DNA of 64,000 nucleotides from Janthinobacterium sp. TND4EL3 (GTDB taxonomy: Bacteria; Pseudomonadota; Gammaproteobacteria; Burkholderiales; Burkholderiaceae_D), in assembly GCF_900156175.1 (NCBI RefSeq), contig NZ_FTMV01000008.1:124001-188000 (forward strand). The letters run 5' to 3'. A program made the translations under genes and the position numbers. A model generated the notes under the pieces. The model was not told the origin of the DNA. It did not search any database and was given only the letters and a program-made list of their open reading frames with translations. Shown here in pieces: positions 9,016 through 18,844 of the stretch; position 1 is the stretch's first letter; each line of letters begins with the position of its first letter.

Positions 9016-9886
9016 GTTTCATTCCTGGCATGTGCCGCCCAGCGTAATGGCAAGCGGCGTGCGACGGCGCACGCTTGCGGTAAAGTTTTTCCGGCCCCGG
9101 CAATGGCTCGAAGTCGGCGGCAAAGCGCGTGAAATGCGCGCTTTCCTTGCTGCCCAGTCCCAGGAAACCCCGGTGGCACAGCGATTCGTGGAACAGGCCC
9201 AGGGCCCGCTCCTGCAAGGTTTTATTGAAGTAAATCAAGACATTGCGGCAGCAAATCAATTGTGTTTCCACGAAGACGCTGTCCGTTGCGAGGCTGTGGT
9301 CGGCAAAATTGATCTTCTCGAGCAGGCGCGCGTCGAAGCGCGCGGTGGCATGTTCGACCGTGTAGTACGCGTCCAGGCGGTCCAGGCCGCCCGCTGCCGC
9401 GTAATTGGCGCCGTAATCGGCCAGGCGGTGCAGCGGGTACACGCCGCGCGCGGCCGTGGCCAGCGCCTGCGGGTTGATGTCGGTGGCGTAGATGCGGCTG
9501 CGTTCGAGCAAGCCTTCCTCGTGCAGCACGATGGCCAGCGACAGCGCCTCTTCGCCCGTGCAGCAGCCGGCCACCCAGATGGTCGGCGACGGGTAGGTTT
9601 TCAGCACGGGCACGACCTGTTCGCGCAGGGCGCGGAAAAAGGCCGGGTCGCGGAACATTTGCGTGACGGGGACGGTCAGGATCTGCAGCAGCTCGCCAAA
9701 GGCGGCCGGCGAGTCCATTACCAGTTGCTGCAGGGCAGGCAAGTCCGCACACTGGAAACGGTCGAGCGCGTGATGCAGGCGCCGCCGCTGCGAGGCGAGC
9801 GCGTAGTCGCGGAAGTCGTAGCTGTAGCGCTGATAGATGGCCTGCATCAGCGCCTGCAGCTGCGCGTCCGTGGTGCGCAGGGACAT
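9005..9886 (-). CDS. CheR-type protein-glutamate methyltransferase
   Basis: A 293-residue CheR: N-terminal helical domain (about 1-75), then a SAM-dependent methyltransferase domain with VAGCCTGEEALSLAI (CheR form of motif I), YATDINPQAL (acidic ribose contact) and a CRNVLIYFN motif. CheR methylates glutamates of chemoreceptors. The ATG at 9886 shares one base with the stop of the upstream kinase (TGATG), indicating coupled translation. No chemoreceptor, CheA, CheW or CheB is encoded in the window, so the target may be a kinase sensor region rather than a flagellar chemoreceptor (inference). Confidence 0.9.
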   Translation of the reverse strand: MSLRTTDAQLQALMQAIYQRYSYDFRDYALASQRRRLHHALDRFQCADLPALQQLVMDSPAAFGELLQILTVPVTQMFRDPAFFRALREQVVPVLKTYPSPTIWVAGCCTGEEALSLAIVLHEEGLLERSRIYATDINPQALATAARGVYPLHRLADYGANYAAAGGLDRLDAYYTVEHATARFDARLLEKINFADHSLATDSVFVETQLICCRNVLIYFNKTLQERALGLFHESLCHRGFLGLGSKESAHFTRFAADFEPLPGPEKLYRKRAPSHAACHYAGRHMPGMKHDE

Positions 9887-12800
9887 CACATGCGTTCCAT
9901 CTTCGGCATCCACACGCGCAGCAGCGAATACAAACGGTCCAGGTCGATCGGCTTGGCCAGGTAGTCGGAGGCGCCCGCCTGCAGGCATTCTTCCTGGTCA
10001 TTCTTCATGGCCTTGGCCGTAATGGCGATGATGGGCAGCTTGGCGTAGCGGCCGTCGGCGCGGATCAGCCGCGTCGCTTCCAGGCCATCCATGCCCGGCA
10101 TCATGACATCCATCAATACCAGGTCGATATCGTCCACGCTGTTGAGTTTGCTGATGGCTTCGAAGCCGTTGCGGCCGATTTCCACCACCACGCCTTTCTG
10201 TTCCAGCGCATTCGTCAGGGCGAAGATGTTGCGCACGTCGTCGTCCACCAGCAAGATCTTGCGCCCCTCGAAGACGCGCTCGCGGCTGCGCACCTGCTGC
10301 AGCATGCCCTGGCGCTCGCTCGACAGTTCCGACTCCACCTTGTGCAGGAAGAGGGTGACTTCGTCGAGCAGGCGCTCGGGCGAACGGGCGCCCTTGATGA
10401 TGATGGAACGCGAATACTTCATCAGGTCCGCCTCTTCCTCGCGGCTCAGGTTGCGGCCCGTGTAGACGATGACGGGCGGGAACGAGCACAGTTCTTCATG
10501 CTCCATGCGTTCGAGCAATTCGTTGCCCTGGATATCGGGCAGCTTCAGGTCGATGATCATGCAGTCGAAAATTTGTGTTTTCAGCAATTCCAGCGCCTGC
10601 TCGCCCAGTGCCACGGCCGTGATTTCCACGTCGTCGTCGCTGATCAGGTGGACCACGCTCTCGCGCTGGCGTTCGTCGTCCTCGACCAGCAGGATGCGCT
10701 TCATCTGCTGCGTGAATTTCGATTCGAGCTTGCGGAATACTTCCTTGAGCTGGTCGCGCGTGCGCGGCTTGGTGGCGTAGCCGATGGCGCCCAGCTGCAT
10801 GGCTTCCTGCACCTGGTCGTTGCCGGAGACGATGTGCACGGGGATGTGGCGCGTCAGCGGGTTTTCCTTCAATTGCTGCAAGACCAGCAAGCCCGGGCGG
10901 TCCGGCAAGCCCATGTCGAGCAGGATGGCGTCGGGCAGGAATTCTTCGGCCAGGCGCAAGCCTTCGTCGGCGCCGTGCGCCACCAGGCAGCGGTACTGCA
11001 TCTCATGCGCGAGGTCGAACAGGATGCCGGCAAACGACGGTTCATCCTCGATGACGAGCACGGAGCGCTGGCCCGTCTTGCCGGCCGGCGCGCTGTCGCG
11101 GTCGTCCCGGAAGGTGGGCAGGGGCACGGGCTTGGCGGCGGGCGCGGCCTTCGGTGCGGCGGCTGTGCGCGAGGGCGGCTGCGGCGCTGCGGACGGCGCG
11201 GCCGGTGCCGCTTCCGCAGGGCGTTCCGGCATACTCTGCGGCAATACCAGTGTAAACGTGCTGCCCTGGCCCGGCGTGCTGGCCAGCTCGATGCTGCCGC
11301 CCAGCAAGGCGGCCAGGTCGCGCGAGATCGACAGGCCCAGGCCCGTGCCGCCGTAGCGGCGGCTGGTGGTGCCGTCGGCCTGGTGGAAGGCGTCGAAAAT
11401 CTTGTGCTGCTGGTCCTCGGCGATGCCGATGCCCGTATCCTGTACCTGGAAGCGCACGTTGCCGGCCCCGTCCGTGCTCACGTGCAGGGCCACCGTGCCC
11501 GCATCCGTGAACTTGATGGCGTTCGACAGCAGGTTCTTCAGGATCTGCTCCAGCCGCTGGCGGTCGCTGACGAAGGACGGCGGCGCGTCCGGCGCCAGCT
11601 TGACATCGAATACCAGTTTCTTTTGCTGCGCCTGGGCGCCGAACAGCATCTTCATGCTGCTGAGCAGTTCCTCGAAAGGCACGGCTTCCGGCGTCAGCTC
11701 CAGTTTGCCCGCCTCGACCTTGGAAATGTCGAGGATATCGTTGATCAGGGTCAACAGGTCGTTGCCGGCCGAATAAATGGTTTGCGCAAACGTCACCTGC
11801 TCGGGCGTCAGGTTGCCGCCGCTATTGTCCGACAGCAGCTTGGACAGGATGAGCGAGCTGTTCAGCGGCGTGCGCAGCTCGTGCGACATGTTCGCCAGGA
11901 ATTCGGATTTATAACGGCTGGCCCGCTGCAGCTCTTCCGCGCGCGCTTCCAGCTGGGCGTGTGCCTGGACGATCGCCATGTTTTTCTGGTCCAGCGACAG
12001 CGCCTGCACGGCCAGCTGCTCGTTCGACTGCTCCAGCGCCGCCTTCTGCTCCTCCAGGTGGGCTTGCGACTGCTCCAGCACGCGCGACTGCTCGCCCAGC
12101 TCTTCATTGGCTGTGCGCAATTCCTCCTGCTGCACTTCCAGCTCCTCGTTCAGTTGCTGGGTTTCTTCCAGCACGTTTTGCAGGCGCTGGCGGTACAGGG
12201 CCGCTTCCAGCGACGTGCCGACATTGGCCGCGATCAGGGTCAGCAGCTCCTTGGCGCGGCTGCTGACGGGGTGGGTGAAGCCCAGTTCGATGACGCCGTT
12301 GACGGCCCCTTCGTTGTTGACGGGCGTCAAGACCAGTTCCAGCGGCGCGCCACGGCCCAGGCTCGATGTCACGGTCAGGTAATTGTCGGGCACCTGCCGG
12401 ATGTGCTTGAGGCGCTTTTCGCGCGCCGTCTCGCCCACCAGGCCTTCGCCCAGCTTGAAGACCTGCTTGTCCTTGATACCCTGGTCGTTGAAACCGTACA
12501 CGGCCGTGCGGCGCAGGCTGCCATCCTCATCGACGACGTACAGGGTGGCCACGGCCACGTCCAGGCGGTTGGCGAGGAAATCGAGCACTTGCCGCCCCAG
12601 CTGCGGCAAGGCCAGCTGGCCGCTCGTGTAGGCCGCCAGCTCCGTCTGGCCCGTGCGCAGCCACGCCTGCTCCTGCAGCACCTCGTTATCCTTGCCGCGC
12701 TGTTCCAGCGCTTCATTGTAGATGTCGGACAGGCGCAGCAGTTCGCGCCGGCCCAGGTAGGCCAGCATGCCGGACAGGCCCAGGCTGAGCAGCAGGAAGA

Positions 12801-13371
12801 TGACGACGGCCAGCATGGTGCGGCCTTCGGCCGTATCGGCCCGTTCCTGGCGCAGGCGCTGTTCCATGGCCAGGAAGCTGAGGAATTCGCGGCGGATTTC
12901 ATCGAACTCCAGCTTGCCTTCGCCCTGGCGCACGCGCGCGAGGAATTCCTGGTTGCTGCGGCGCTGGGCGATGACGCTCTCGGCGTAGTCCATCCACTGG
13001 CTTTGCAGTGCGCGGATGCGGCGCAGACGGTCCACCTGGATGGGGCTGTCGGACACGAGTTCGAGCAGCGTGCTCATTTCCACGGCGATCTTCGCCTTGC
13101 CCGATTTATACGGCGCCAGAAAGGTTTCATCGCCCGTCAGCAGATAGCCGCGCATGCCCGTTTCCAGGTCGACGGACAGCTTCATCACTTCATTGGCGTT
13201 GCCGATGACCCGTTCCGAGTGCTCGACCGAGCGCAGCGCGGACAGCAGGTAGGCGATCAGGCCAACGAATACCAGGGCCGTGACGACGCCGATGACGAGG
13301 GGCAGGGTGACGTTGCGGGCCAGGATGCGGCGAAAGCTGAAGGAGTCGATCGGGGTCTTGGTATTCATCAT
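9886..13371 (-). CDS. Membrane hybrid histidine kinase (CHASE3-GAF-HisKA-HATPase-REC-REC-REC)
   Basis: A 1161-residue kinase: TM helix about 22-45, a periplasmic CHASE3-like helical domain (about 46-185, with the DLETGMRGYLLTG signature), a second TM (about 186-206), GAF (about 245-395), a long coiled coil (about 395-485), HisKA with H497 in NMSHELRTPLN, HATPase (GGTGLGLSISRDLA), a Pro/Ala linker (about 712-750) and three receivers with D819, D941 and D1088. I chose the ATGATG at 13371; the frame could begin at a TTG at 13437, but that adds a segment unlike a membrane anchor. First gene of the kinase-cheR-receiver/kinase-kinase operon. Confidence 0.9.
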   Translation of the reverse strand: MMNTKTPIDSFSFRRILARNVTLPLVIGVVTALVFVGLIAYLLSALRSVEHSERVIGNANEVMKLSVDLETGMRGYLLTGDETFLAPYKSGKAKIAVEMSTLLELVSDSPIQVDRLRRIRALQSQWMDYAESVIAQRRSNQEFLARVRQGEGKLEFDEIRREFLSFLAMEQRLRQERADTAEGRTMLAVVIFLLLSLGLSGMLAYLGRRELLRLSDIYNEALEQRGKDNEVLQEQAWLRTGQTELAAYTSGQLALPQLGRQVLDFLANRLDVAVATLYVVDEDGSLRRTAVYGFNDQGIKDKQVFKLGEGLVGETAREKRLKHIRQVPDNYLTVTSSLGRGAPLELVLTPVNNEGAVNGVIELGFTHPVSSRAKELLTLIAANVGTSLEAALYRQRLQNVLEETQQLNEELEVQQEELRTANEELGEQSRVLEQSQAHLEEQKAALEQSNEQLAVQALSLDQKNMAIVQAHAQLEARAEELQRASRYKSEFLANMSHELRTPLNSSLILSKLLSDNSGGNLTPEQVTFAQTIYSAGNDLLTLINDILDISKVEAGKLELTPEAVPFEELLSSMKMLFGAQAQQKKLVFDVKLAPDAPPSFVSDRQRLEQILKNLLSNAIKFTDAGTVALHVSTDGAGNVRFQVQDTGIGIAEDQQHKIFDAFHQADGTTSRRYGGTGLGLSISRDLAALLGGSIELASTPGQGSTFTLVLPQSMPERPAEAAPAAPSAAPQPPSRTAAAPKAAPAAKPVPLPTFRDDRDSAPAGKTGQRSVLVIEDEPSFAGILFDLAHEMQYRCLVAHGADEGLRLAEEFLPDAILLDMGLPDRPGLLVLQQLKENPLTRHIPVHIVSGNDQVQEAMQLGAIGYATKPRTRDQLKEVFRKLESKFTQQMKRILLVEDDERQRESVVHLISDDDVEITAVALGEQALELLKTQIFDCMIIDLKLPDIQGNELLERMEHEELCSFPPVIVYTGRNLSREEEADLMKYSRSIIIKGARSPERLLDEVTLFLHKVESELSSERQGMLQQVRSRERVFEGRKILLVDDDVRNIFALTNALEQKGVVVEIGRNGFEAISKLNSVDDIDLVLMDVMMPGMDGLEATRLIRADGRYAKLPIIAITAKAMKNDQEECLQAGASDYLAKPIDLDRLYSLLRVWMPKMERM

Positions 13372-13546
13372 GTCCGTGGTGGGGAGGCTGTCACAAAAAA
13401 TCAATTTTAATTGAAATGCAAGTTTTCCGGTGGTCAAGCATAGCGTGCGCTAGCATAACAGTCTTGCGGTTAATTGCCGACTCGCAAGGCCGGACTAAGC
13501 GCGGTAGCGCACAGATGAAAGTAGCGAAAAATCAAGCTTGCCACGA

Positions 13547-13560
13547 TTGAGGCAGATCAA
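13547..13560 (+). promoter_or_regulatory. FNR/ANR-like box upstream of hsp20
   Basis: TTGAGGCAGATCAA matches the FNR-family consensus TTGAT-N4-ATCAA with one mismatch, and the GCAG spacer resembles boxes common in betaproteobacteria. It is centred about 100 bp before the Hsp20 start, so it could activate that gene at low oxygen. No transcription data support it. Confidence 0.55.
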
Positions 13561-13652
13561 GGAGATTGGCGGTTCACATCCTAAGATGCAGGAGGTGGCG
13601 GCGTCCCTGTGGACGGCCGCCGTGTGCAAACCAGCCCATGCAGGAGAACATC

Positions 13653-14105
13653 ATGGCCAATCAATTGATCCGTCGCGATCCGCAACACCCGCTGGCGCGT
13701 TTCGACCCGTTCAGCGACATGGAAGAATTCATGCATGACTTTTTTGCGCCCGCCTTGCGCCTGCGCGAAGGGGGCACATCGCGCATGCGCGTCGATATTT
13801 CCGAAACCGAGCAAGCCTACCAGGTGCAGGCGGACATTCCGGGCGTCAACAAGGACGATATCAAGGTCTCCATCGATGGCAGCCGCGTCTCCATCAGTGC
13901 CGAACTCAAGGATGAAAGAGTGACGCGCGACGGCGGCGGCAAGACCGTGCGCAGCGAACGCGAGTATGGCCAGCAATACCGCAGCTTCGTGCTGCCGCAC
14001 GAGGTGGACGAGGCCGGCGCGCAGGCGCGCTATGAAAACGGCGTGCTGCTGCTGGACTTGCCGAAGAAGGAGGGCACGGGCGGGCGGCAGCTGGCGATAC
14101 AGTAA
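13653..14105 (+). CDS. Hsp20/alpha-crystallin small heat-shock protein
   Basis: A 150-residue protein, usual length for bacterial Hsp20. The alpha-crystallin domain (about 45-145) contains VDISETEQAYQVQADIPGV (strands 2-3), VSIDGSRVSISAE and the C-terminal ENGVLLLDLPKKE (the A-x-x-x-n-GVL motif), then a short tail ending QLAIQ. ATP-independent holdase that keeps unfolding proteins soluble. The start at 13653 has a good RBS (AGGAGA, 13642-13647); longer frames upstream are not supported. Monocistronic: an FNR-like box lies upstream and a strong terminator follows. No clear heat-shock sigma promoter was found. Confidence 0.93.
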   Translation: MANQLIRRDPQHPLARFDPFSDMEEFMHDFFAPALRLREGGTSRMRVDISETEQAYQVQADIPGVNKDDIKVSIDGSRVSISAELKDERVTRDGGGKTVRSEREYGQQYRSFVLPHEVDEAGAQARYENGVLLLDLPKKEGTGGRQLAIQ

Positions 14106-14125
14106 GCCAGCTCCCGGCTTGGGCA

Positions 14126-14159
14126 TGAAAAAACGCCGGACGGTGCCGGCGTTTTTTCA
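14126..14159 (+). terminator. Rho-independent terminator after hsp20
   Basis: The stem AAAACGCCGG / CCGGCGTTTT has a short loop and a run of six T, beginning about 20 nt after the hsp20 stop. The A-run on the left means it could also act on minus-strand transcripts arriving from the MFS gene. Confidence 0.9.
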
Positions 14160-14202
14160 GTGCTTTGCGCGCTGCTGCTATCTTTACCTCTATATATATA
14201 TG

Positions 14203-15549
14203 TCAGTCGCGGATTTCCAGCGCCCGGTTCAGGCTCAGCGCGGCCAGCGAGGCGACGGCGCCCGACAGCAGGTAGAAGCTGACATAGGCCAGGCCGAAGT
14301 TGGCCGACAGGCCCAGCGCCACCAGCGGAGCGAAGCCGGCGCCGACCAGCCAGGCCAGGTCGGACGTCAGGGCCGCGCCCGTGTAGCGGAAGCGGGCAGG
14401 GAAGTTGGCCGTCACGGCGCCCGCTGCCTGGCCGTAGGACAGGCCCAGCAGGCTGAAGCCCACGAGGATGAACACGTCCTGGCCCGTATTGCCGCCGCCC
14501 ATCAGGGTCGGCACGAAGGCGCTGAAGATGGCGATCATCACGGCCAGCACGCCCAAGGTGGTGCGGCGGCCCACTTTATCGGCCAGCAGGCCGGAAATGA
14601 CCACGCCGATGGCGGCCAGCACGGCGCCCAGCATCTGGATTTGCAGGAAGTCCGAAGCGGAACGGGTCTGGTAGACGGAAATCCACGACAGCGGGAACAC
14701 GGTGACCAGGTGGAACAGCGCATAGCTGGCCAGCGCGGCGAGGGCGCCGATCAGCACGTTGCGGCCCTGGCCGCGGCCCATTTCAAACACGCTCACGGGC
14801 TGCAGTTCGCGTTCGTCGAGCAGGCGCGCATATTCATTCGTCGACACCAGGCGCAAACGGGCAAACAGGGCCACGACGTTGATGGCGAAGGCCACATAGA
14901 AGGGATAGCGCCAGCCCCAGTCGAGGAATTCCTCATCCGTCAGTCTGGTCAGCATGAACCAGAACAGGCCGGCGGCGATCAGGAAGCCGGCGGGTGCGCC
15001 CAGCTGGCCCAGCATGGCGTACCAGCCGCGCTTGTTTTCCGGCGCGTTCAGGGCCAGCAGCGACGGCAAGCCATCCCAGGAGCCGCCCAGGGCCACGCCC
15101 TGGCCGATGCGCAGCACGGACAGCCAGATGATGGCGGCAAAGCCCAGGTGGGCATAGGTGGGGAGGAAGGCGATGCCGGCCGTCGACACGCCGAGCAGGA
15201 AGAGGGCGAACGTCAGCTTGGCGCTGCGCCCCATGCGGCGCTGGATCTCCATGAAGATCACGGTGCCGAACGGACGGGCGATGAAGGCGAACGAGAAGAT
15301 CAGGAACGCATATAATGTGCCCTCCAGGCGTTCTTCGAACGGGAAGAAGACGCGCGGAAACACCAGCACCGAGGCGATGGCGTAGACAAAGAAGTCAAAG
15401 TATTCGGATGCGCGGCCGATGATCACGCCGACGGCGATCTCACCGGGGTCGATATGCGTTTCGACCGTGCCGTCCCCGCGTGCGTCGCGCAGGGAGTGGG
15501 GGGAAAAGTCGGCGGGTACATCCCCGTCGTGTGTGCGCGTGCTGGACAT
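14203..15549 (-). CDS. MFS transporter (metabolite:H+ symporter-like)
   Basis: A 448-residue inner-membrane protein with about 12 hydrophobic segments. It has the features of the MHS/sugar-porter branch: FIARPFGTVIFMEIQRRMGR (loop 2-3, related to RPLG..FFG..GDR.GR), LRIGQGVALGGSWDGL (the R-x-GQG-x-x-x-GGE-like helix) and SGLLADKVGRR in the loop after TM8. The start at 15549 has a GGAG about 9 nt upstream; the frame continues to 15585 but without an RBS. Substrate unknown; relatives carry dicarboxylates, betaine, proline or shikimate. It diverges from the cyo operon. Confidence 0.85.
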   Translation of the reverse strand: MSSTRTHDGDVPADFSPHSLRDARGDGTVETHIDPGEIAVGVIIGRASEYFDFFVYAIASVLVFPRVFFPFEERLEGTLYAFLIFSFAFIARPFGTVIFMEIQRRMGRSAKLTFALFLLGVSTAGIAFLPTYAHLGFAAIIWLSVLRIGQGVALGGSWDGLPSLLALNAPENKRGWYAMLGQLGAPAGFLIAAGLFWFMLTRLTDEEFLDWGWRYPFYVAFAINVVALFARLRLVSTNEYARLLDERELQPVSVFEMGRGQGRNVLIGALAALASYALFHLVTVFPLSWISVYQTRSASDFLQIQMLGAVLAAIGVVISGLLADKVGRRTTLGVLAVMIAIFSAFVPTLMGGGNTGQDVFILVGFSLLGLSYGQAAGAVTANFPARFRYTGAALTSDLAWLVGAGFAPLVALGLSANFGLAYVSFYLLSGAVASLAALSLNRALEIRD

Positions 15550-15702
15550 GATGATCGTCTCCAATATAGTTTCGAGTTCGGCCAACGCGTAACATACCCC
15601 GGGTGTCTCACGCCCGGAGTAGGACTATTCAATAGATAGCTGTAGGAAAACTCCTCAACCACCGAGTGAAAATCCGAGCAAGGGGTAGGACAAAACGTCC
15701 AA

Positions 15703-15731
15703 TTGCCAACGCGCTCCAGTGAGAATACAGT
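15703..15731 (+). promoter_or_regulatory. Putative sigma70 promoter of the cyo operon
   Basis: TTGCCA (15703-15708, one mismatch to TTGACA), a 17-bp spacer and TACAGT (15726-15731). A transcript from here would begin near 15738, about 30 nt before the cyoA ATG at 15767. That argues against the alternative GTG at 15719. Confidence 0.5.
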
Positions 15732-15766
15732 ACCATATCTTCATCCCCTGTACTGGACTTTCCTGT

Positions 15767-16750
15767 ATGTTTTCATTAAAAGTTCGTCGCGGACTGCTTC
15801 TTTTACCTCTCGCATTGTTGGCTGGTTGCAATACGGTGGTGCTGAATCCGTCTGGCGACATCGCAGTTCAGCAAGGCAATCTGATTGTCATCTCGACATT
15901 GCTGATGCTGTTGATTATCGTTCCGGTAATCGCCCTGACCCTGCTGTTCGCATGGCGCTATAGAAAAAACAATACCGCGGCCAAATACGAGCCGGACTGG
16001 GACCACTCGACTCGCCTCGAGCTGATCATCTGGGGCGCGCCCCTGCTGATCATCATCGTGCTGGGCCTGCTGACCTGGATCAGCACCCACACCCTCGATC
16101 CATACCGCCCATTGAGCCGTATCGACGCCAACCGCCCGATTCCTGCCAGCCACAAACCGATGATCGTCGAAGTCGTGGCCCTGGACTGGAAATGGCTGTT
16201 TATCTATCCGGAGCAAGGCATCGCTTCCGTCAATGAACTGTACGCGCCCGTCGACCGTCCGATCCGCTTCAAGATCACCGCCTCGTCCGTCATGAACTCG
16301 TTCTTCATCCCCGCACTGGCAGGTCAGATCTACGCCATGCCGGGCATGGAAACGCAGTTGAATGCCGTCATCAACAAGCCGGGTGTCTACAAGGGCTTTT
16401 CCGCGAACTACAGCGGCGCCGGTTTCTCGGGCATGCGCTTCAAGTTCCACGGCGTCAATGATGCGGACTTCGACAAATGGGTGGAATCGGCACGTGCCGG
16501 TGGCGGCGCGCTGAACCGCGACGACTACCTGTCGCTGGCCCAGCCTAGCGAACGCGATCCGGTGCGCCGCTACAGCGCCGTGCCTAGCGATCTGTACAAG
16601 GCAATTCTGAACCGCACCATCGTTTCCGACGCCCTGTGCGTGACGCCGGTCGAGCCATACAAATTGACGATGGCAAAAAGCCCGGTAGCGGCCGTAACGG
16701 CAGTAGTCGCTAGCGATGCAGTCGTGGAAAAGGGCGTTCAAGCCAAGTAA
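15767..16750 (+). CDS. cyoA: Cytochrome bo-type ubiquinol oxidase subunit II
   Basis: A 327-residue lipoprotein: signal MFSLKVRRGLLLLPLALLAG followed by Cys (lipobox LAGC), two TM helices (about 35-60 and 82-105) and a periplasmic cupredoxin domain with the quinol-oxidase signature DWKWLFIYPEQGIA. As expected for a quinol rather than a cytochrome c oxidase, I see no set of CuA Cys/His ligands. It holds the subunit facing the quinol site of this proton-pumping terminal oxidase. The ATG at 15767 gives a proper lipoprotein signal; a GTG at 15719 would add 16 residues upstream of it. First gene of cyoABCD-SURF1-regBA. Confidence 0.96.
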   Translation: MFSLKVRRGLLLLPLALLAGCNTVVLNPSGDIAVQQGNLIVISTLLMLLIIVPVIALTLLFAWRYRKNNTAAKYEPDWDHSTRLELIIWGAPLLIIIVLGLLTWISTHTLDPYRPLSRIDANRPIPASHKPMIVEVVALDWKWLFIYPEQGIASVNELYAPVDRPIRFKITASSVMNSFFIPALAGQIYAMPGMETQLNAVINKPGVYKGFSANYSGAGFSGMRFKFHGVNDADFDKWVESARAGGGALNRDDYLSLAQPSERDPVRRYSAVPSDLYKAILNRTIVSDALCVTPVEPYKLTMAKSPVAAVTAVVASDAVVEKGVQAK

Positions 16751-16840
16751 CCACTGCATGAATCCCGCAGCGCATCGTAGTGGCGCTGCAGATACTGGCG
16801 CCGCTTGCCTGGCGCCTCCCTTTTTTCTCTGAGAGTAACA

Positions 16841-18844
16841 ATGCTAGACCATATTGATCTGACGAAGCTTATATTCGGCCGTCTGACTTGGGATGCAATT
16901 CCATTTCACGAACCTATCCTGCTGGTGACCTTTGCCATGGTTGCCCTGGGCGGTATCGCACTCGTTGCGGCACTGACGTATTTCCGCGTCTGGGGTACCC
17001 TGTGGCGCGACTGGATCACCAGTATCGACCATAAAAAAATCGGTATCATGTACATGATCCTGGGCCTGGTCATGCTGCTGCGCGGCTTTGCCGACGCGCT
17101 CATGATGCGTACCCAGCAGGCGATCGCCTTTGGCGACAATGCCGGCTTCCTGCCACCGCATCACTACGACCAGATCTTCACTGCCCACGGCGTGATCATG
17201 ATCTTCTTCGTCGCGATGCCTTTCGTGACGGGCCTGATGAACTACGTGGTGCCGCTGCAGATCGGCGCGCGCGACGTGGCTTTCCCATTCCTCAACAACT
17301 TCAGCTTCTGGATGACCACCATGGGCGCCGCCCTGGTCATGGCTTCGCTGTTCGTCGGCGAATTCGCCCGCACGGGCTGGCTGGCCTATCCGCCGCTGTC
17401 GGGCATCGTCGGCAGTCCGGACGTGGGGGTAGACTATTACATCTGGTCCCTGCAGATTGCCGGGGTCGGGACGCTATTGTCCGGTGTCAACCTGATCGCC
17501 ACCATCGTCAAGATGCGCGCGCCCGGCATGACCTGGATGAAAATGCCCGTCTTCACCTGGACCGCACTGTGCACCAACATCCTGATCGTCGCCGCCTTCC
17601 CGGTGCTGACGGCTGTATTGGCCATGCTGTCGCTGGACCGCGTTGCCGGCTTTAACTTCTTCACGACGGAACTGGGCGGCAACGCCATGATGTACGTCAA
17701 CCTGATCTGGATCTGGGGTCACCCGGAAGTCTACATTCTGATCCTGCCGCTGTTCGGCGTGTTCTCGGAAGTGGTCGCCACGTTCAGCAGCAAGCGTTTG
17801 TTCGGCTACGCCTCGATGGTGTACGCCACCTGCGTCATCATGATCCTGTCCTACCTGGTATGGCTGCATCACTTCTTCACCATGGGTTCGGGCGCCAGCG
17901 TCAACTCCTTCTTCGGCATCACGACGATGATCATTTCGATCCCGACGGGCGCGAAGATCTTCAACTGGCTGTTTACCATGTACCGCGGCCGTATCCGCTT
18001 TGAACTGCCGATGCTGTGGACGATCGGCTTCATGGTCACCTTCACCATCGGCGGCATGACCGGCGTGCTGCTGGCCGTACCACCGGCTGACTTCGTGCTG
18101 CACAACAGCCTGTTCCTGATCGCCCACTTCCATAACGTGATTATCGGCGGCGTGGTCTTCGGTGTGTTCGCTGCGATTAACTACTGGTATCCGAAAGCCT
18201 TCGGCTACAAGCTCGACGCGTTCTGGGGCAAGTGCTCGTTCTGGTTCTGGTTCGTCGGCTTCTACCTGGCCTTCATGCCGCTGTACGTGCTGGGCCTGAT
18301 GGGCGTGACCCGTCGTGTCAACCACTTTGAAGATCCATCGCTGCAAATCTGGACCATCATCGCCTGGTTTGGCGCCGTCTCGATCGCCCTGGGCATCGCA
18401 TCGATGCTGATCCAGTTCTATGTCAGCTACCGCAACCGTCACGCCCTGCGCGACGTGACCGGTGACCCATGGGGTGGCCGTACGCTGGAATGGTCGACGT
18501 CGTCGCCGCCGCCAGACTATAATTTCGCCTTCACGCCACAAGTGCACGAACTCGATGCATGGACTGACATGAAGAAACACGGTTACCAGCGTCCGACGTC
18601 CGGTTTCACGAAGATCCACATGCCGAAGAACACCTGGGCTGGTTTCGTGATCGCCGCACTGTCCGCACTGGTCGGTTTTGGCCTGATCTGGCAAATGTGG
18701 CTCGTCGCCAGCATTGGCTTCGTGATCATGATGGTCACCATCATCGTCCATACCTTTAACTACAAGCGCGATTACTACATTCCTGCGGAAGAAGTGGTCC
18801 GTACCGAAGACGCTTATACTAAATTGCTGAGCAGCCATGTCTGA
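16841..18844 (+). CDS. cyoB: Cytochrome bo-type ubiquinol oxidase subunit I
   Basis: A 667-residue heme-copper oxidase subunit I with about 15 membrane helices, the usual CyoB length. Visible motifs: [15 protein letters not shown] near the N-terminus, the CuB/cross-linked Tyr helix [25 protein letters not shown] (two CuB His) and [13 protein letters not shown] (heme His ligands). It carries the low-spin heme and the heme-CuB centre that reduces O2 and pumps protons. The ATG at 16841 follows a GAGAG RBS. It lies 90 nt after cyoA and overlaps cyoC by 8 nt. Confidence 0.97.
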   Translation: MLDHIDLTKLIFGRLTWDAIPFHEPILLVTFAMVALGGIALVAALTYFRVWGTLWRDWITSIDHKKIGIMYMILGLVMLLRGFADALMMRTQQAIAFGDNAGFLPPHHYDQIFTAHGVIMIFFVAMPFVTGLMNYVVPLQIGARDVAFPFLNNFSFWMTTMGAALVMASLFVGEFARTGWLAYPPLSGIVGSPDVGVDYYIWSLQIAGVGTLLSGVNLIATIVKMRAPGMTWMKMPVFTWTALCTNILIVAAFPVLTAVLAMLSLDRVAGFNFFTTELGGNAMMYVNLIWIWGHPEVYILILPLFGVFSEVVATFSSKRLFGYASMVYATCVIMILSYLVWLHHFFTMGSGASVNSFFGITTMIISIPTGAKIFNWLFTMYRGRIRFELPMLWTIGFMVTFTIGGMTGVLLAVPPADFVLHNSLFLIAHFHNVIIGGVVFGVFAAINYWYPKAFGYKLDAFWGKCSFWFWFVGFYLAFMPLYVLGLMGVTRRVNHFEDPSLQIWTIIAWFGAVSIALGIASMLIQFYVSYRNRHALRDVTGDPWGGRTLEWSTSSPPPDYNFAFTPQVHELDAWTDMKKHGYQRPTSGFTKIHMPKNTWAGFVIAALSALVGFGLIWQMWLVASIGFVIMMVTIIVHTFNYKRDYYIPAEEVVRTEDAYTKLLSSHV

